From positions 141,622 through 205,621 of the forward strand of contig JACQWY010000002.1 of assembly GCA_016209015.1 (NCBI GenBank): 64,000 bases of DNA. The letters are read 5' to 3'. The DNA comes from Gammaproteobacteria bacterium (GTDB lineage: Bacteria; Pseudomonadota; Gammaproteobacteria; Ga0077536). Every line of letters begins with the position of its first letter. Position 1 is the stretch's first letter. This document shows, piece by piece, positions 44,668-56,044 of the stretch. The position numbers and the translations under genes were made by a program. The notes below the pieces were generated by a model. That model was given only the letters and a program-made list of their open reading frames with translations. It ran no database searches and was not told the origin of the DNA.

Positions 44668-45978
44668 ATGTATCAGGATCTCGTTGTGCAACTCGCGGCC
44701 GGCGCGGTGCTCGTGCTCGCCGCGTTCACCGTGCTCGTCACGCTCGTACGCCGCGACCTCACGCCGCAGGGGGCGCTCGCCGCGCGCGGCAGGTTGTGGC
44801 TCGCCTGCGGTCTCGGCGGCGGCATACTCGCGTTCACGTTCAAGCTCGCCGCGATCGCGCTCATGCTCGCGTTCGACGCGCAGCGGCCCCGCCGTTTCGC
44901 GCCGCCGCTGGCGGCGATGCCCGCGGCGACCGCGACCGGGGCGACCGCGGAACGTCCGCTGGCGGGGCGCTATGTCTGGACGAGCCTGCCCGCCACGGCA
45001 CCGACGCCGAATGGGGAACCGCTCGCGCCGCGCGCCGTCGCGCTCGGCCGCAGGCTGTTCGAGGATCGCCGGCTCTCGCGCGACGGCACGCTCGCCTGCG
45101 CCTCGTGTCACGACGTCGAGCGCGGCGCCGGCATCGACGGCCGGCGCGTCGCGACGGGCGTCGACGGCAGGACCGGCACGCGCAACGTGCCGACGGTGTG
45201 GAACGCCGCATTCCAGTCGCGTTTCTTCTGGGACGGGCGCGCCGGTTCGCTCGAAGCACAGGCGCTCGGGCCGATCGTGAATCCGGTGGAGATGGCGATG
45301 CCGACGCTCGCAGCGGCGGTCGCGATCGTCGCGAACGACGCGGACTACCGGCGCGAGTTCGCCGCGCTCGGCGACGCCGGGAGGCCGATCACCGCCGAGC
45401 GCATCGCCGCCGCGATCGCCGCATACGAGCGCACGCTCATCGCGAGCGATACGCCCTACGATCGTTTCGTGCGCGGCGATGCGCGTGCGCTCGATGCCCG
45501 CGCGCTGCGCGGTCTCGCGCTGTTCGAGTCCGTCGGCTGCGTGCGCTGTCACGCGGGGCCGAACTTCAGCGCGGCGAGCGTCTTCGATCCGAGTGCGCCC
45601 TGGCGCCTCTTCCCCGCCCACGACTCCGAGCTCGCCGCTGAGGCCGGCCTCACCACCGACAAGGGCACGGCCCCGCCGGACGCGGCGCGCGGGGTATGGC
45701 GCGTGCCTTCGCTGCGCAATGTCGCGCTGACCGCGCCGTACTTCCACAACGGCGCGGTCGCGACCCTCGAGGAGGCCGTGCGGATCATGGCGAACGCGCA
45801 GCTCGGACGTCCGGCACGCGCCGTCGTGGACGGCGGACGCGAGGCCTACTGGTCACCCGCCGCGCATGCCGCGGCGAGCGTCGAACGTCAGCCGCTCACG
45901 GACGCCGAGGTCGGCGATCTCGTGGCATTCCTGCGCGCGCTGTCGAGCGACCGCCTCGCAGCCGCGCAGGCGCGTTGA
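44668..45978 (+). CDS. Di-haem cytochrome c peroxidase family protein with N-terminal membrane helices
   Basis: A 436-aa protein with two N-terminal TM helices (about 5-27 and 45-68) and a periplasmic di-haem peroxidase domain: haem sites CASCH and CVRCH, linker TGTRNVPTVWNAAFQ, and the C-terminal GVWRVPSLRNVALTAPYFHNG. Bacterial members reduce H2O2 or act in methylamine or other oxidations; the membrane anchor is less common. Directly behind the Crp/Fnr gene (40-bp gap), so probably controlled by it. Confidence 0.88.
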   Translation: MYQDLVVQLAAGAVLVLAAFTVLVTLVRRDLTPQGALAARGRLWLACGLGGGILAFTFKLAAIALMLAFDAQRPRRFAPPLAAMPAATATGATAERPLAGRYVWTSLPATAPTPNGEPLAPRAVALGRRLFEDRRLSRDGTLACASCHDVERGAGIDGRRVATGVDGRTGTRNVPTVWNAAFQSRFFWDGRAGSLEAQALGPIVNPVEMAMPTLAAAVAIVANDADYRREFAALGDAGRPITAERIAAAIAAYERTLIASDTPYDRFVRGDARALDARALRGLALFESVGCVRCHAGPNFSAASVFDPSAPWRLFPAHDSELAAEAGLTTDKGTAPPDAARGVWRVPSLRNVALTAPYFHNGAVATLEEAVRIMANAQLGRPARAVVDGGREAYWSPAAHAAASVERQPLTDAEVGDLVAFLRALSSDRLAAAQAR

Positions 45979-46138
45979 AGCGCCGGACGGTGTGCCCGGG
46001 AACTGCTTCGGAAGCGAGCGAGGGCGTGCTCATTCGAGCCTCAGCCCGGCAGCACGCATCCAGGGGCGCTGACGGGATGAGGCATGAACCTGGGACCACA
46101 TGGCCCCCGCATCGAGGCGGAAGCCGGCCGGATTGGGG

Positions 46139-46231
46139 TGGCGGAGAGAGAGGGATTCGAACCCTCGATGGGCTTTTAGGGCCCATACTCCCTTAGCAGG
46201 GGAGCGCCTTCAGCCACTCGGCCATCTCTCC
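46139..46231 (-). tRNA. tRNA-Ser (GCU)
   Basis: Reverse strand: acceptor stem GGAGAGA/TCTCTCC, D-arm, anticodon loop CTGCTAA with anticodon GCT, long variable arm typical of tRNA-Ser, T-arm with GGTTCGAATCC, discriminator G and encoded CCA (46139-46141). Reads AGC/AGU codons. It lies directly downstream of csrA as in many gammaproteobacteria. Confidence 0.97.
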
Positions 46232-46287
46232 AAGGGGAGGCTAGGATACCGGTGGCGCAAGGGCCCGTAAAGCCTGGAACCGCGGGC

Positions 46288-46488
46288 TTATTCGTTACCT
46301 ACGGCGCGATCGGGGCCGTCGGCATGTTCCTGCTGAATGCGTTGATAGATTTCCTCGCGATGGACGGCGACCTCCTTGGGAGCGTTCACGCCGATTCGCA
46401 CTTGGTTTCCCTTGATGCCGAGAACGGTAACGTTGACTTCGTCACCGATCATCAGTGACTCGCCGACCCGTCTGGTCAATATGAGCAT
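46288..46488 (-). CDS. csrA: Carbon storage regulator CsrA
   Basis: A 66-aa RNA-binding regulator of translation (carbon storage, motility, biofilm). The sequence is close to the family throughout: [18 protein letters not shown] at the N terminus and [21 protein letters not shown]44-like Arg is present in VAVHREEI. Shine-Dalgarno GGAGG lies about 6 nt before the ATG. Between lysC and the tRNA-Ser gene. Confidence 0.97.
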   Translation of the reverse strand: MLILTRRVGESLMIGDEVNVTVLGIKGNQVRIGVNAPKEVAVHREEIYQRIQQEHADGPDRAVGNE

Positions 46489-46772
46489 ATCGCACCTCCA
46501 AACGTGCTGTAGGTCTCAGGTTTGCCGTATTGTTTGATGCCACTTCCGCGTCTGAACTTCCGTGTCATCGTAGCTAAGACCGTTGTGTATCCTTGATGGT
46601 TTCGATTCTATCCGAGCGAAACGCCAAAAATCTCAAACAATTCGTTAACGGATCTCGGCGAGCCGCCTGAGCGCGCGGTTCGCGGACGAATCCCATCACC
46701 TGTACCGCACCGGTCGTCCGGGACATCGCCTCGCATGCCACGGTTCAGCGTCCGGGGCCCGGCTGTCTGGGC
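46489..46772 (-). promoter_or_regulatory. csrA leader and candidate promoter
   Basis: 284 bp between lysC and csrA. Reverse-strand TAGAAT (forward 46605-46610) is a good -10 in an A/T-rich stretch that continues to TTGTTTGAGATTTTTGG; the -35 is unclear. This would give a leader of about 110 nt. Confidence 0.4.
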
Positions 46773-47987
46773 TCAGCCGGCCAGTCCGAACTCAGTATGC
46801 AACGTTCTCACACCGAGTTCCGAATATTTTTCGTCCACCACGACCGAAATTTTGATTTCGGAAGTCGAGATCATCTGGATGTTGATGTTCTCGTCCGCGA
46901 GCGCCTTGAACATGCGGCTCGCGATGCCGGCGTGCGAACGCATCCCCACGCCGACTACGGAAATCTTCGCGATCTTCTTGTCGCCCTCGACGGCGCGCGC
47001 CTTCAGCTCGCCGGCGATTCGCTTCAGGATCCCCTCGGCCTTCTCGAAGTCGTTCCGGTTCACCGTGAACGTGAAATCCGCGGAGCCGTCGGCGCCGACG
47101 TTCTGCACGATCATGTCGACCTCGATGTTCGCCGCGGCCACGGGGCCGAGGATCGTGCTCGCGATGCCGGGGCGATCGGGCACGCCGAGTATGGTGAGCT
47201 TGGCCTCGTCGCGATTGAGCGTTACTCCGGAAATTAACGCCGCCTCCATAATGTTCTCCTCAGACGTGATCAGCGTCCCGGGGCCGTCCTCGAAGGAGGA
47301 CAGCACGCGCAGCGACACCTTGTACTTGCTCGCGAACTCGACAGAGCGGATCTGCAGCACTTTCGCGCCGAGACTCGCCATTTCGAGCATTTCTTCATAC
47401 GTGATGCGATCGAGCCGGCGCGCGTCGTGGACGATGCGCGGGTCGGTCGTGTAGACGCCGTCGACGTCCGTGTAGATCTGACACTCGTCGGCATCGAGCG
47501 CGGCGGCCATGGCGACGGCCGTCGTGTCCGAGCCCCCGCGGCCGAGCGTCGTGATGTTGCCCGCGCCGTCGACGCCCTGGAAACCGGCGACCACGACGAC
47601 GCGGCCCGCATCGAGATCCGCGCGCACGTTCGTGCCGTCGATCTCGAGGATGCGCGCCTTGTTGTAGGCTTCGTCGGTGAGGATGCGCACCTGGCCGCCG
47701 GTGTAGGAGCGCGCCGGCACGCCGCGCGCCTCGAGCGCCATCGCGAGCAGCGCGATCGTCACCTGCTCGCCGGTCGACAGCAGCACGTCGAGCTCGCGCC
47801 CGTCCACCTGCTTCCTTATCTTCCGCGCGAGCCCGAGCAGCCGGTCCGTCTCACCGGACATCGCGGACACCACGACGACCATGCGGTCACCCTCGGCGTG
47901 CGCCGTTTTGACTTTTTCCGCGACGGCTTCGATGCGTTCGACGGTTCCCACCGACGTGCCGCCGTACTTTTGAACAATCAGACTCAT
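46773..47987 (-). CDS. lysC: Aspartate kinase (lysine-sensitive type)
   Basis: A 404-aa enzyme that phosphorylates aspartate, the first step to Lys, Thr and Met. N-terminal kinase with IVQKYGGTSVG, then two ACT domains near the C terminus (VPDRPGIASTILGPVAAANI and ISVVGVGMRSHAGIASRMF). Length and ACT layout match the class with allosteric feedback. Between alaS and csrA; the start at 47987 is preferred over 48029 because the extra residues are not conserved. Confidence 0.97.
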   Translation of the reverse strand: MSLIVQKYGGTSVGTVERIEAVAEKVKTAHAEGDRMVVVVSAMSGETDRLLGLARKIRKQVDGRELDVLLSTGEQVTIALLAMALEARGVPARSYTGGQVRILTDEAYNKARILEIDGTNVRADLDAGRVVVVAGFQGVDGAGNITTLGRGGSDTTAVAMAAALDADECQIYTDVDGVYTTDPRIVHDARRLDRITYEEMLEMASLGAKVLQIRSVEFASKYKVSLRVLSSFEDGPGTLITSEENIMEAALISGVTLNRDEAKLTILGVPDRPGIASTILGPVAAANIEVDMIVQNVGADGSADFTFTVNRNDFEKAEGILKRIAGELKARAVEGDKKIAKISVVGVGMRSHAGIASRMFKALADENINIQMISTSEIKISVVVDEKYSELGVRTLHTEFGLAG

Positions 47988-48056
47988 GTACTCGTCATTG
48001 CCTCGCTTGCGCGCCCGGGGCGTCTGCACCGGGCGTAATGAATGCGCGGGGAAATC

Positions 48057-50675
48057 TCAGCCGAGCTGCCCGGCGACCCAGCCCGGAACGCTCGCGAGCG
48101 CCGCCGGGAGCGCCGCGGCATCGGTGCCGCCGGCCTGGGCCATATCGGGCCGGCCGCCGCCCTTGCCGCCGACCTGCCCCGCCACGAAGCCGGCTAGATT
48201 ACCTGCATGGAGCTTGCCCGTTAAGTCTTTGGTGACGCCCGCGACGAGGCGGACCTTGCCGTCCTCGACCGTCGCGAGCACGATCGCCGCCCGCGGCAGG
48301 CGATCCTTGAGCTTGTCCATGGCATCGCGGAGCGCGGCGGCATCCGCGCCCTCGATGATTTCGGCGAGGACCTTGACCTCCCCGACCTGGACCGCGCTGT
48401 CGGCGAGATCGCGCCCGGACTGCGTCGCGAGCTTCTGCTTCAGCGCCTGGATCTCCTTGTCCTGCTGACGCGAGCGTTCGACGAGCTGCTGGACCTTCGA
48501 TTCGAGATCCGCGGGCGTGCCCTTCACGAGCCCCGCGACCCGGCGCAGGTTCTGCTCGGCGGCCTGGGCGGCTTCGACCGCCGTCGCGCCCGTCGTGCCC
48601 TCGATGCGGCGCACGCCGGCCGCGACACCGCTCTCCGCGACGATTTTGAAGAAACCGATGTCGCCCGTGCGCGCCGCGTGCGTGCCGCCGCAGAGCTCGA
48701 CCGAGAACCCGCCCATGCGCAGCACGCGCACCTCCTCGCCGTATTTCTCGCCGAAGAGCGCCATCGCGCCGGCCTCGAGCGCCTGCTGGTAGTTCATGAG
48801 CTTCGTCTCGACTTCGTGATTGCCGCGGATCTCCGCGTTCACGAGCCGCTCGACTTCGGCGAGCTCCCCGGCCGTCATCGCCTGCGGATGCGCGAAGTCG
48901 AAACGCAGGCGCTCCGGATCGACGAGCGAGCCCTTCTGCTCGACGTGCGTGCCGAGCACCTGCCGGAGCGCCGCGTGCAGCAGATGCGTCGCCGAGTGAT
49001 TCAGCCGCGTCGCCTGGCGGCGCGGATCGTCGACCTCGGCCTGCACGACGTCCCCGACGCGCAGCACGCCGAGCTTGATCTGCCCGTAATGCAGATGCAC
49101 GCCGCCCTGCTTGCGCGTGTCCTGGACCTCGAAGACGCCGTCACCGCTCACGAGCCGGCCCTTGTCGCCGACCTGGCCGCCGGATTCGGCATAGAACGAG
49201 GTCCGATCGAGCGCGACGATGCCGGCCTCGCCCGCCTTCAATTCGTCGCGCTTCGCGCCGCCGACGAAGAGCCCCGTGACGATGGCGCTGATGCGCGTGT
49301 GCTCGTAGCCCGCGAACACCTGCTGGCCGCCGAGCGCGGCGAGATCCTCGGCCACGACGGCCTGCGAGGTGTCGACGCTCGTGAACTGGCTCGCGGCGCG
49401 CGCGCGTTCGCGCTGGGCGTCGAGCGCTTTCTCGTAGCCTTCGAGATCGACGCCGAGGCCGCGCTCGCGCGCGATGTCCTGCGTGAGATCCACCGGGAAG
49501 CCGTAGGTGTCGTTCAATTTGAACGCGACCTCGCCCGGAATCACCTTGCCCGAGAGATCGCTCACCGCCTGCTCGAAAATCTTGAGCCCCTGATCGAGCG
49601 TCTCGGCGAAGCGCTCTTCTTCCTGCTTCAGCACCTGCTCGATGCGCTCGAGCTTCTCGCCGAGCTGCGGGAAGGCGACGCCCATCTCCGCGTTCAGCGG
49701 CTTCACGAGGCGGTGGAAGAACGGATCCTTGAAGCCGAGCTTGTTCCCGTGGCGCAGCGCGCGCCGCATGATGCGGCGGAGCACGTAGCCGCGGCCTTCG
49801 TTCGACGGAATCACCCCGTCCATGACGAGGAAGCTGCAGGCGCGGATGTGATCGGCGATCACGCGCAGCGAGGCGGTCTCGAGCTCGCCGCGCGGCGCGA
49901 TGTCGCGGATGGCGCCGATGAGCCGCTGGAAGAGATCGATGTCGTAGTTGTTGTGCACGCCCTGCAGCACCGCCGAGACGCGCTCGAGGCCCATGCCGGT
50001 GTCGACCGAGGGCCTCGGGATCGTCTTCAACTGCCCGGAAGCGTCGCGCTCGAACTGCATGAACACGAGATTCCAGATCTCGACGTAGCGATCCCCGTCC
50101 GCGTCCGGGCTGCCGGGCGGGCCGCCGGCAATCGACGGGCCGTGGTCGTAGAAGATTTCCGAGCACGGGCCGCACGGACCGGTGTCGCCCATCATCCAGA
50201 AGTTGTCCTTCTCGCCGCAGCGCGTGAAGCGCTTCGGATCGACGCCGATGTGCTTCTGCCAGATCGCCGCCGCCTCGTCGTCGCTTTCGAAGACCGTCAC
50301 CCACAGCTTCTCGGGCGGGAGGCCGAAGCGCACCGTCAGCAGTTCCCAGGCGAACTCGATCGCCTCGCGCTTGAAGTAGTCGCCGAAGCTGAAGTTGCCG
50401 AGCATTTCGAAGAACGTGTGGTGGCGCGCGGTGTAGCCGACGTTGTCGAGGTCGTTGTGCTTACCGCCGGCGCGGACACAGCGCTGGCTCGTCGCCGCGC
50501 GCTTGTAGTCGCGTTCCTCGAGACCGAGGAAGACGTCCTTGAACTGCACCATGCCCGCGTTCGTGAACAGGAGCGAGGGATCGTTGCCCGGAACGAGCGG
50601 ACTGCTGTCGATGCGGCTGTGGCCCTTCCCGGCGAAGTAGGCGAGGAAATTCTCGCGGATGTCGGCGCTTTTCAT
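48057..50675 (-). CDS. alaS: Alanyl-tRNA synthetase
   Basis: An 872-aa class II synthetase that charges tRNA-Ala. Catalytic domain ([31 protein letters not shown]), tRNA-recognition part, editing domain with the zinc-ligand motif HSATHLLH and CGGTH ([16 protein letters not shown]), and a C-terminal DHHA1 domain ([15 protein letters not shown]). The Met at 50675 starts the usual [11 protein letters not shown]; another in-frame ATG at 50687 adds four residues. Confidence 0.97.
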   Translation of the reverse strand: MKSADIRENFLAYFAGKGHSRIDSSPLVPGNDPSLLFTNAGMVQFKDVFLGLEERDYKRAATSQRCVRAGGKHNDLDNVGYTARHHTFFEMLGNFSFGDYFKREAIEFAWELLTVRFGLPPEKLWVTVFESDDEAAAIWQKHIGVDPKRFTRCGEKDNFWMMGDTGPCGPCSEIFYDHGPSIAGGPPGSPDADGDRYVEIWNLVFMQFERDASGQLKTIPRPSVDTGMGLERVSAVLQGVHNNYDIDLFQRLIGAIRDIAPRGELETASLRVIADHIRACSFLVMDGVIPSNEGRGYVLRRIMRRALRHGNKLGFKDPFFHRLVKPLNAEMGVAFPQLGEKLERIEQVLKQEEERFAETLDQGLKIFEQAVSDLSGKVIPGEVAFKLNDTYGFPVDLTQDIARERGLGVDLEGYEKALDAQRERARAASQFTSVDTSQAVVAEDLAALGGQQVFAGYEHTRISAIVTGLFVGGAKRDELKAGEAGIVALDRTSFYAESGGQVGDKGRLVSGDGVFEVQDTRKQGGVHLHYGQIKLGVLRVGDVVQAEVDDPRRQATRLNHSATHLLHAALRQVLGTHVEQKGSLVDPERLRFDFAHPQAMTAGELAEVERLVNAEIRGNHEVETKLMNYQQALEAGAMALFGEKYGEEVRVLRMGGFSVELCGGTHAARTGDIGFFKIVAESGVAAGVRRIEGTTGATAVEAAQAAEQNLRRVAGLVKGTPADLESKVQQLVERSRQQDKEIQALKQKLATQSGRDLADSAVQVGEVKVLAEIIEGADAAALRDAMDKLKDRLPRAAIVLATVEDGKVRLVAGVTKDLTGKLHAGNLAGFVAGQVGGKGGGRPDMAQAGGTDAAALPAALASVPGWVAGQLG

Positions 50676-51054
50676 GCCCTGTCCCATATGTTCTGCAGTG
50701 TTGAATTCGTGCGGCGGGCGTGACGCGCGGCCGCCAGCCAGTGACCCCGGCCGCGCCGGGCTTGGCTGGGTAGCGGCAGTATAAACCGGCTTTGGATGGG
50801 TGCGGCTTTCCGGCACGCACGGTGCGGATGCGGGCAAGGATCTGCGCACGCCGGGACGCTCAGCAGCGGGATTCGGCGGATTATGCGGCATTTGCCGTGG
50901 CGACCGGTCGCAGGACTCGCGCTTCGGTCCGAGGGCGGGCAAAGGCGGCGATCGCTCCCTCGCCGCGTCGCCCCGGCGGCCTTCCCGGATCGACGGGCCC
51001 CTCTTCGCAGGTCGGGCTTCCTGCGTCAGCCCGACCTACGGCAACTGCGCGATC
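50676..51054. other. Intergenic region between alaS and recX with a REP-like hairpin
   Basis: 379 bp with no supported gene. At 51009-51037 a 10-bp stem AGGTCGGGCT / AGCCCGACCT (loop TCCTGCGTC) lies 18 bp after the recX stop; this kind of hairpin recurs in gammaproteobacterial intergenic regions and may act as the recA-recX terminator. Confidence 0.6.
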
Positions 51055-51492
51055 TCACTCCTCCTCGCCGCCCCGCCCCAGCGCCGCGCGGATCTGCTCG
51101 GACGTGAAACCGCGGTATTCGAGGTAGCGCGTCTGCTTCGACCGATCCTGCATCGTCCCGGGCGCGCCGCGCCCGAACTTCTTGGCGCGCGCCGCGTTGG
51201 CGAGCGCGCTCCAGTCGCGGTCGGGATCGTCGAGCACGGTGGCGGCGGTCTTGCCGTCGATGCCGCGCTGCGCGAGCTCGGCGCGGATCCGCACCGGACC
51301 GTAGCCGCGCGAGGCGCGCGAATTCACATAACTCTCGAGATAGCGCCCGTCGTCCTGCAGGCGCTCCGCGGCGAGCGCCTCGAGCGTCGAATCGACCTGG
51401 CCGGCGTCGAAGCCGCGCGCGGTGAGCTTGCGCTTCAGTTCGGTCCGGGAGTGCTCGCGGCGCGCGAGCGCGGCAATCGCCGCGCCGCGCAC
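51055..51492 (-). CDS. recX: Regulatory protein RecX
   Basis: A 145-aa modulator of RecA filaments made of helical repeats: ALARREHSRTELKRKLTARG, GRYLESYVNSRASRGYGPVR and RYLEYRGFTSEQIRAAL are family blocks. The start is GTG at 51492, immediately after AAGGAG, so the true start may be a few codons upstream. The gene follows recA by 20 bp and is co-transcribed with it as in most gammaproteobacteria. Confidence 0.94.
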   Translation of the reverse strand: MRGAAIAALARREHSRTELKRKLTARGFDAGQVDSTLEALAAERLQDDGRYLESYVNSRASRGYGPVRIRAELAQRGIDGKTAATVLDDPDRDWSALANAARAKKFGRGAPGTMQDRSKQTRYLEYRGFTSEQIRAALGRGGEEE

Positions 51493-51512
51493 CTCCTTGC
51501 TCGCGTCGTCGC

Positions 51513-52541
51513 TCAGGCTTCCTCCAGACTGTCGGCTTCCTCAGCCGCGTCCTGCGGCAGCGCGCTCGCGCGGATCGAGGATTCGATCTCGTTCATCACG
51601 GCCGGATGCTCCTTCAGGTACACGCGGACATTGTCCTTGCCCTGGCCGAGGCGGTCGCCCTTGTAGGCATACCAGGCGCCGGTCTTCTCGATGAGGCTCT
51701 GGGCCACGCCGAGCTCGATGACCTCGCTCTCGCGCGAGATGCCCTGGTCGTAGAGGATGTCGAACGTCGCCTGTTTGAACGGCGGCGCGACCTTGTTCTT
51801 GACGACTTTCACGCGCGTCTCGTTGCCGATGATTTCATCGCCGCGCTTCAGCGAGCCGATGCGGCGGATGTCGAGACGGACGGAGGCGTAGAACTTCAGC
51901 GCGTTGCCGCCCGTCGTGGTCTCCGGGTTGCCGAACATGACGCCGATCTTCATGCGGATCTGGTTGATGAAGATGACGAGCGTGTTCGCACGTTTGATGT
52001 TGCCGGTCAGCTTGCGCAGCGCCTGCGACATGAGGCGGGCCTGCAGGCCGACGTGGGTGTCGCCCATCTCGCCCTCGATTTCGGCCTTCGGCGTCAGTGC
52101 CGCGACCGAGTCGATCACGATCACGTCGACGGCGCCCGAACGCACGAGCATGTCGGTGATTTCGAGCGCCTGCTCGCCGGTGTCCGGCTGCGAAACGAGC
52201 AGGTCGTCGATGTTCACACCGAGCTTCTCGGCGTACTGCGGATCGAGCGCGTGCTCGGCATCGACGAACGCCGCCGTGCCACCCTTCTTCTGGATCTCCG
52301 CCACGACGTGCAGCGAGAGCGTGGTCTTGCCGGACGACTCCGGTCCGAAGATTTCGACGATGCGGCCCTTCGGCAGACCGCCGACGCCGAGCGCGATATC
52401 GAGGCTGAGCGAACCCGTCGACACGACTTCCAGATCGGGAATCGACTTGCCGTCCCCCATGCGCATGATCGATCCGGTTCCGAATTGCTTTTCGATCTGA
52501 GCAAGCGCCGCTCCTAGCGCTTTCTTACGGTTTTCTTCCAT
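51513..52541 (-). CDS. recA: Recombinase RecA
   Basis: A 342-aa DNA strand-exchange and SOS coprotease protein. Walker [11 protein letters not shown], Walker [12 protein letters not shown]1/L2 loop region with [17 protein letters not shown], and an acidic C terminus. Highly conserved, full length. No SOS box was recognised with confidence in the 130-bp upstream gap. Confidence 0.98.
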   Translation of the reverse strand: MEENRKKALGAALAQIEKQFGTGSIMRMGDGKSIPDLEVVSTGSLSLDIALGVGGLPKGRIVEIFGPESSGKTTLSLHVVAEIQKKGGTAAFVDAEHALDPQYAEKLGVNIDDLLVSQPDTGEQALEITDMLVRSGAVDVIVIDSVAALTPKAEIEGEMGDTHVGLQARLMSQALRKLTGNIKRANTLVIFINQIRMKIGVMFGNPETTTGGNALKFYASVRLDIRRIGSLKRGDEIIGNETRVKVVKNKVAPPFKQATFDILYDQGISRESEVIELGVAQSLIEKTGAWYAYKGDRLGQGKDNVRVYLKEHPAVMNEIESSIRASALPQDAAEEADSLEEA

Positions 52542-52671
52542 TGCGGCAGCCTCGCGTAGGTGAGTGATTTCGTGGATTCGACGTGGGGAATTGCGGGCTC
52601 GGAACGCAGCGCTGGACTCCCGAGCAACCTCCCGACCGGCGTGCCGGATTATCGCACAACGGGAGGCCCAG

Positions 52672-53196
52672 TTAACGGCATGCGGCGCTCTCGAGCGGCC
52701 AGCTTTCGCGCACTTCGTAGACCACGCCGCCCGGCCCGGACACCGACTCCACGAGGGCGAAGGAATCGACCGGCCAGGCGAGCGGCGCGACGTCCGGCGG
52801 ATCCCAGCGCTGCTTCACGTCGCGCGCGATCGTCACGTGCAGTTCGAAGGGCTTGGGATCGAAGGGAAAGCCTGCCGCGGTAAGGTGTTGGCGCAGTTCC
52901 GCGACCAGCCGCTGCGCTGCCGCCGGCAGCGCCGTGGCGCCGAGCCAGACCACGCCGGCCCGCCCGAACTGCCCGCCGCGGTCGATCCTGAGCTCGAAGG
53001 CCGGCGCCTGCACGCGGGCCGCCGCCGCGCGCAGCCCGGGCAGCCGCGCGGGCTCGACGGTCCCGAGAAACACCAACGTGGCATGGAGATTCTCCCGGCG
53101 CATCAGCCGCCCTTTCGGCAGCGCGACGTCCGCGATCCGCTGAACGAGCCCCGTCCGCACCGCGGGATTCGGCCACAGCGCGAAGAACAGCCGCAC
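52672..53196 (-). CDS. thpR: RNA 2',3'-cyclic phosphodiesterase (2'-5' RNA ligase family)
   Basis: A 174-aa 2H phosphoesterase with both His motifs: [11 protein letters not shown] and [11 protein letters not shown]. It is read as ThpR (LigT) and probably hydrolyses 2',3'-cyclic phosphates. It follows the cinA-like gene by 8 bp and belongs to the same run as tadA. Confidence 0.92.
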   Translation of the reverse strand: MRLFFALWPNPAVRTGLVQRIADVALPKGRLMRRENLHATLVFLGTVEPARLPGLRAAAARVQAPAFELRIDRGGQFGRAGVVWLGATALPAAAQRLVAELRQHLTAAGFPFDPKPFELHVTIARDVKQRWDPPDVAPLAWPVDSFALVESVSGPGGVVYEVRESWPLESAACR

Positions 53197-53204
53197 CGCG
53201 CCGC

Positions 53205-54223
<1,019 letters not shown>

Positions 54224-54385
54224 TCATCCCGGCAGGCGCTTCGGGCGTATAGGAGAAATCCGGTGTCATTTTCGCACAGCGCCGCCGGCCGGTCTCGCTG
54301 CGGCGCGAGGCTGTAAGCTTCCGTGCAACGCGCTACGCTTGGCTTCGCAACCCGCGGCCTGGATCCGCACAGCCAAGGAGTCCCC

Positions 54386-54886
54386 ATGAAAGCGAAGAAG
54401 AACGCCAAAGCCACCCCGGCCATCGACATCGGCATCTCGACCGGCGATCGCGCGAAGATCGCCGACGGCCTCGCGAAGCTGCTCGCCGACAGCTACACGC
54501 TCTATCTCATGACGCACAATTTCCACTGGAACGTCACGGGCCCGATGTTCAACACGCTGCACGTGATGTTCATGGGCCAGTACACCGAGCAGTGGACCGC
54601 GCTCGACCTGATCGCCGAGCGCATCCGCGCGCTCGGCTTCCCGGCGCCCGGTACGTATCGCGAGTTCGCGAAGCTCGCCTCGATCAAGGAAGTCGACGGC
54701 AATCCGAAAGCGATGGACATGGTGCGGCATCTCGTCGCCGCGCAGGAAGCGACGGCACGCACGGCGCGTGCGGTGTTCCCCGCCGTCGGAAAGGCGAACG
54801 ATCAGCCGACGATGGATCTGTTGACGCAGCGCCTCGACGTCCACGAGAAGACGGCGTGGATGCTGCGCAGCCTGCTCGAAGAGTGA
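54386..54886 (+). CDS. dps: Dps family DNA-binding/ferritin-like protein
   Basis: A 166-aa miniferritin: Lys-rich tail ([12 protein letters not shown]) that may bind DNA, then the four-helix bundle with the ferroxidase-site residues in [17 protein letters not shown] and [13 protein letters not shown]. It oxidises and stores iron and protects DNA. Shine-Dalgarno AAGGAG lies 6 nt before the ATG. No OxyR or Fur site was recognised with confidence. Confidence 0.93.
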   Translation: MKAKKNAKATPAIDIGISTGDRAKIADGLAKLLADSYTLYLMTHNFHWNVTGPMFNTLHVMFMGQYTEQWTALDLIAERIRALGFPAPGTYREFAKLASIKEVDGNPKAMDMVRHLVAAQEATARTARAVFPAVGKANDQPTMDLLTQRLDVHEKTAWMLRSLLEE

Positions 54887-54909
54887 CCGCGACCGGCGCG
54901 CGCTGACCG

Positions 54910-56019
54910 TCAGCGCGCGCCGAGCGCCGCGACGACCTGCTCCGCGATCGCGAGGCTCGAGGTCAGCCCCGGCGATTCGATGCCGAAGAGATTCACGAGG
55001 CCGGGCACGCCGTGCCCGGCCGGTCCCTGGATGACGAAATCCGCCTCCGGCGCGCCGGGGCCGGCGATCTTCGGCCGCATGCCGGCGTACGCGGGCTGCA
55101 GCGCGCCGTCCGGCAGTCCCGGCCAGTAGCTCCTGATCGCGCCGTAGAAGCGCTCAGCGCGCTGCGGATCGACGGCGTAGTCGATCTCGCTCACCCATTC
55201 GACGTCCGGACCGAAGCGCGCCCGGCCGCCGAGATCGAGCGTGAGATGCACGCCGAGGCCGCCCGGCTCCGGCACGGGATAGACGAGGCGCGAGAACGGC
55301 GTGCGGCCGGTGAGCGCGTAGTAGTTGCCCTTCGCGAGGTACGCGTCCGGCACGTGCGCCGCACCGAGCCCCGCGATGCCGCGCGCGACCGCGACCGCCG
55401 CGAGCCCCGCGCTGTTCACGAGCAACCGCGTGCGGAGCTGCATCGGCGCCTCACCGCCCGTGACGAGCTCGAAGCCGCCGCCCTTCACTTCCGCCGCGAC
55501 GAACGGCGTGCGCAATGCGAGCACCGCGCCATGACGTTCGGCGTCACCGAGCAGCGCGAGCATGAGGCCATGACTGTCGACGATGCCGGTCGACGGCGAG
55601 AGCAGCGCGGCCGTGCAGTTCAGTTCGGGCTCGAGCGCGCGAGCTTCCGCCGCGCTCAACACGCACAGATTGTCCACGCCGTTCGCCGCGGCGCGCGCAC
55701 GGATGCCTTCGAGCTTCGCGTCCTGCTCGGCGTTCGTCGCGACGATGAGCTTGCCCGAGCGTCGGTGCGCGACGCCGTACTCCTCGCAGAACGCATAGAG
55801 CAGCGCGCGGCCGGCGACGCAGAGGCGCGCTTTCAAGGAGTCCTTCGGATAGTAGATGCCGGCGTGGATGACTTCGCTGTTGCGCGCGCTCGTCTCGGTG
55901 CCGAACGCCGGGTTCCGCTCGAGCACGATCACCTCGTGGCCGGCGCGGGCGAGCGCGCGGGCACAGGCGAGGCCGACCACGCCCGCGCCGACGACGACCG
56001 CGTCGATGCGCTCGCTCAT
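54910..56019 (-). CDS. FAD-dependent oxidoreductase (LhgO/DadA type)
   Basis: A 369-aa flavoenzyme: N-terminal Rossmann [20 protein letters not shown] and the LhgO-like [18 protein letters not shown] region (residues about 47-65). This block is typical of L-2-hydroxyglutarate dehydrogenase and related enzymes. The substrate cannot be fixed from sequence. It lies 25 bp after mtnA on the same strand (reading direction), so it may share that operon. Confidence 0.85.
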   Translation of the reverse strand: MSERIDAVVVGAGVVGLACARALARAGHEVIVLERNPAFGTETSARNSEVIHAGIYYPKDSLKARLCVAGRALLYAFCEEYGVAHRRSGKLIVATNAEQDAKLEGIRARAAANGVDNLCVLSAAEARALEPELNCTAALLSPSTGIVDSHGLMLALLGDAERHGAVLALRTPFVAAEVKGGGFELVTGGEAPMQLRTRLLVNSAGLAAVAVARGIAGLGAAHVPDAYLAKGNYYALTGRTPFSRLVYPVPEPGGLGVHLTLDLGGRARFGPDVEWVSEIDYAVDPQRAERFYGAIRSYWPGLPDGALQPAYAGMRPKIAGPGAPEADFVIQGPAGHGVPGLVNLFGIESPGLTSSLAIAEQVVAALGAR

Positions 56020-56044
56020 GCGTCGTGAGAGAGCGGCGCCGTCC

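Noticed and set aside
48678-50723. Long forward frame (681 codons) opposite alaS
   Set aside because: Shadow of alaS; residues are Arg/Glu/His-rich with no motif.
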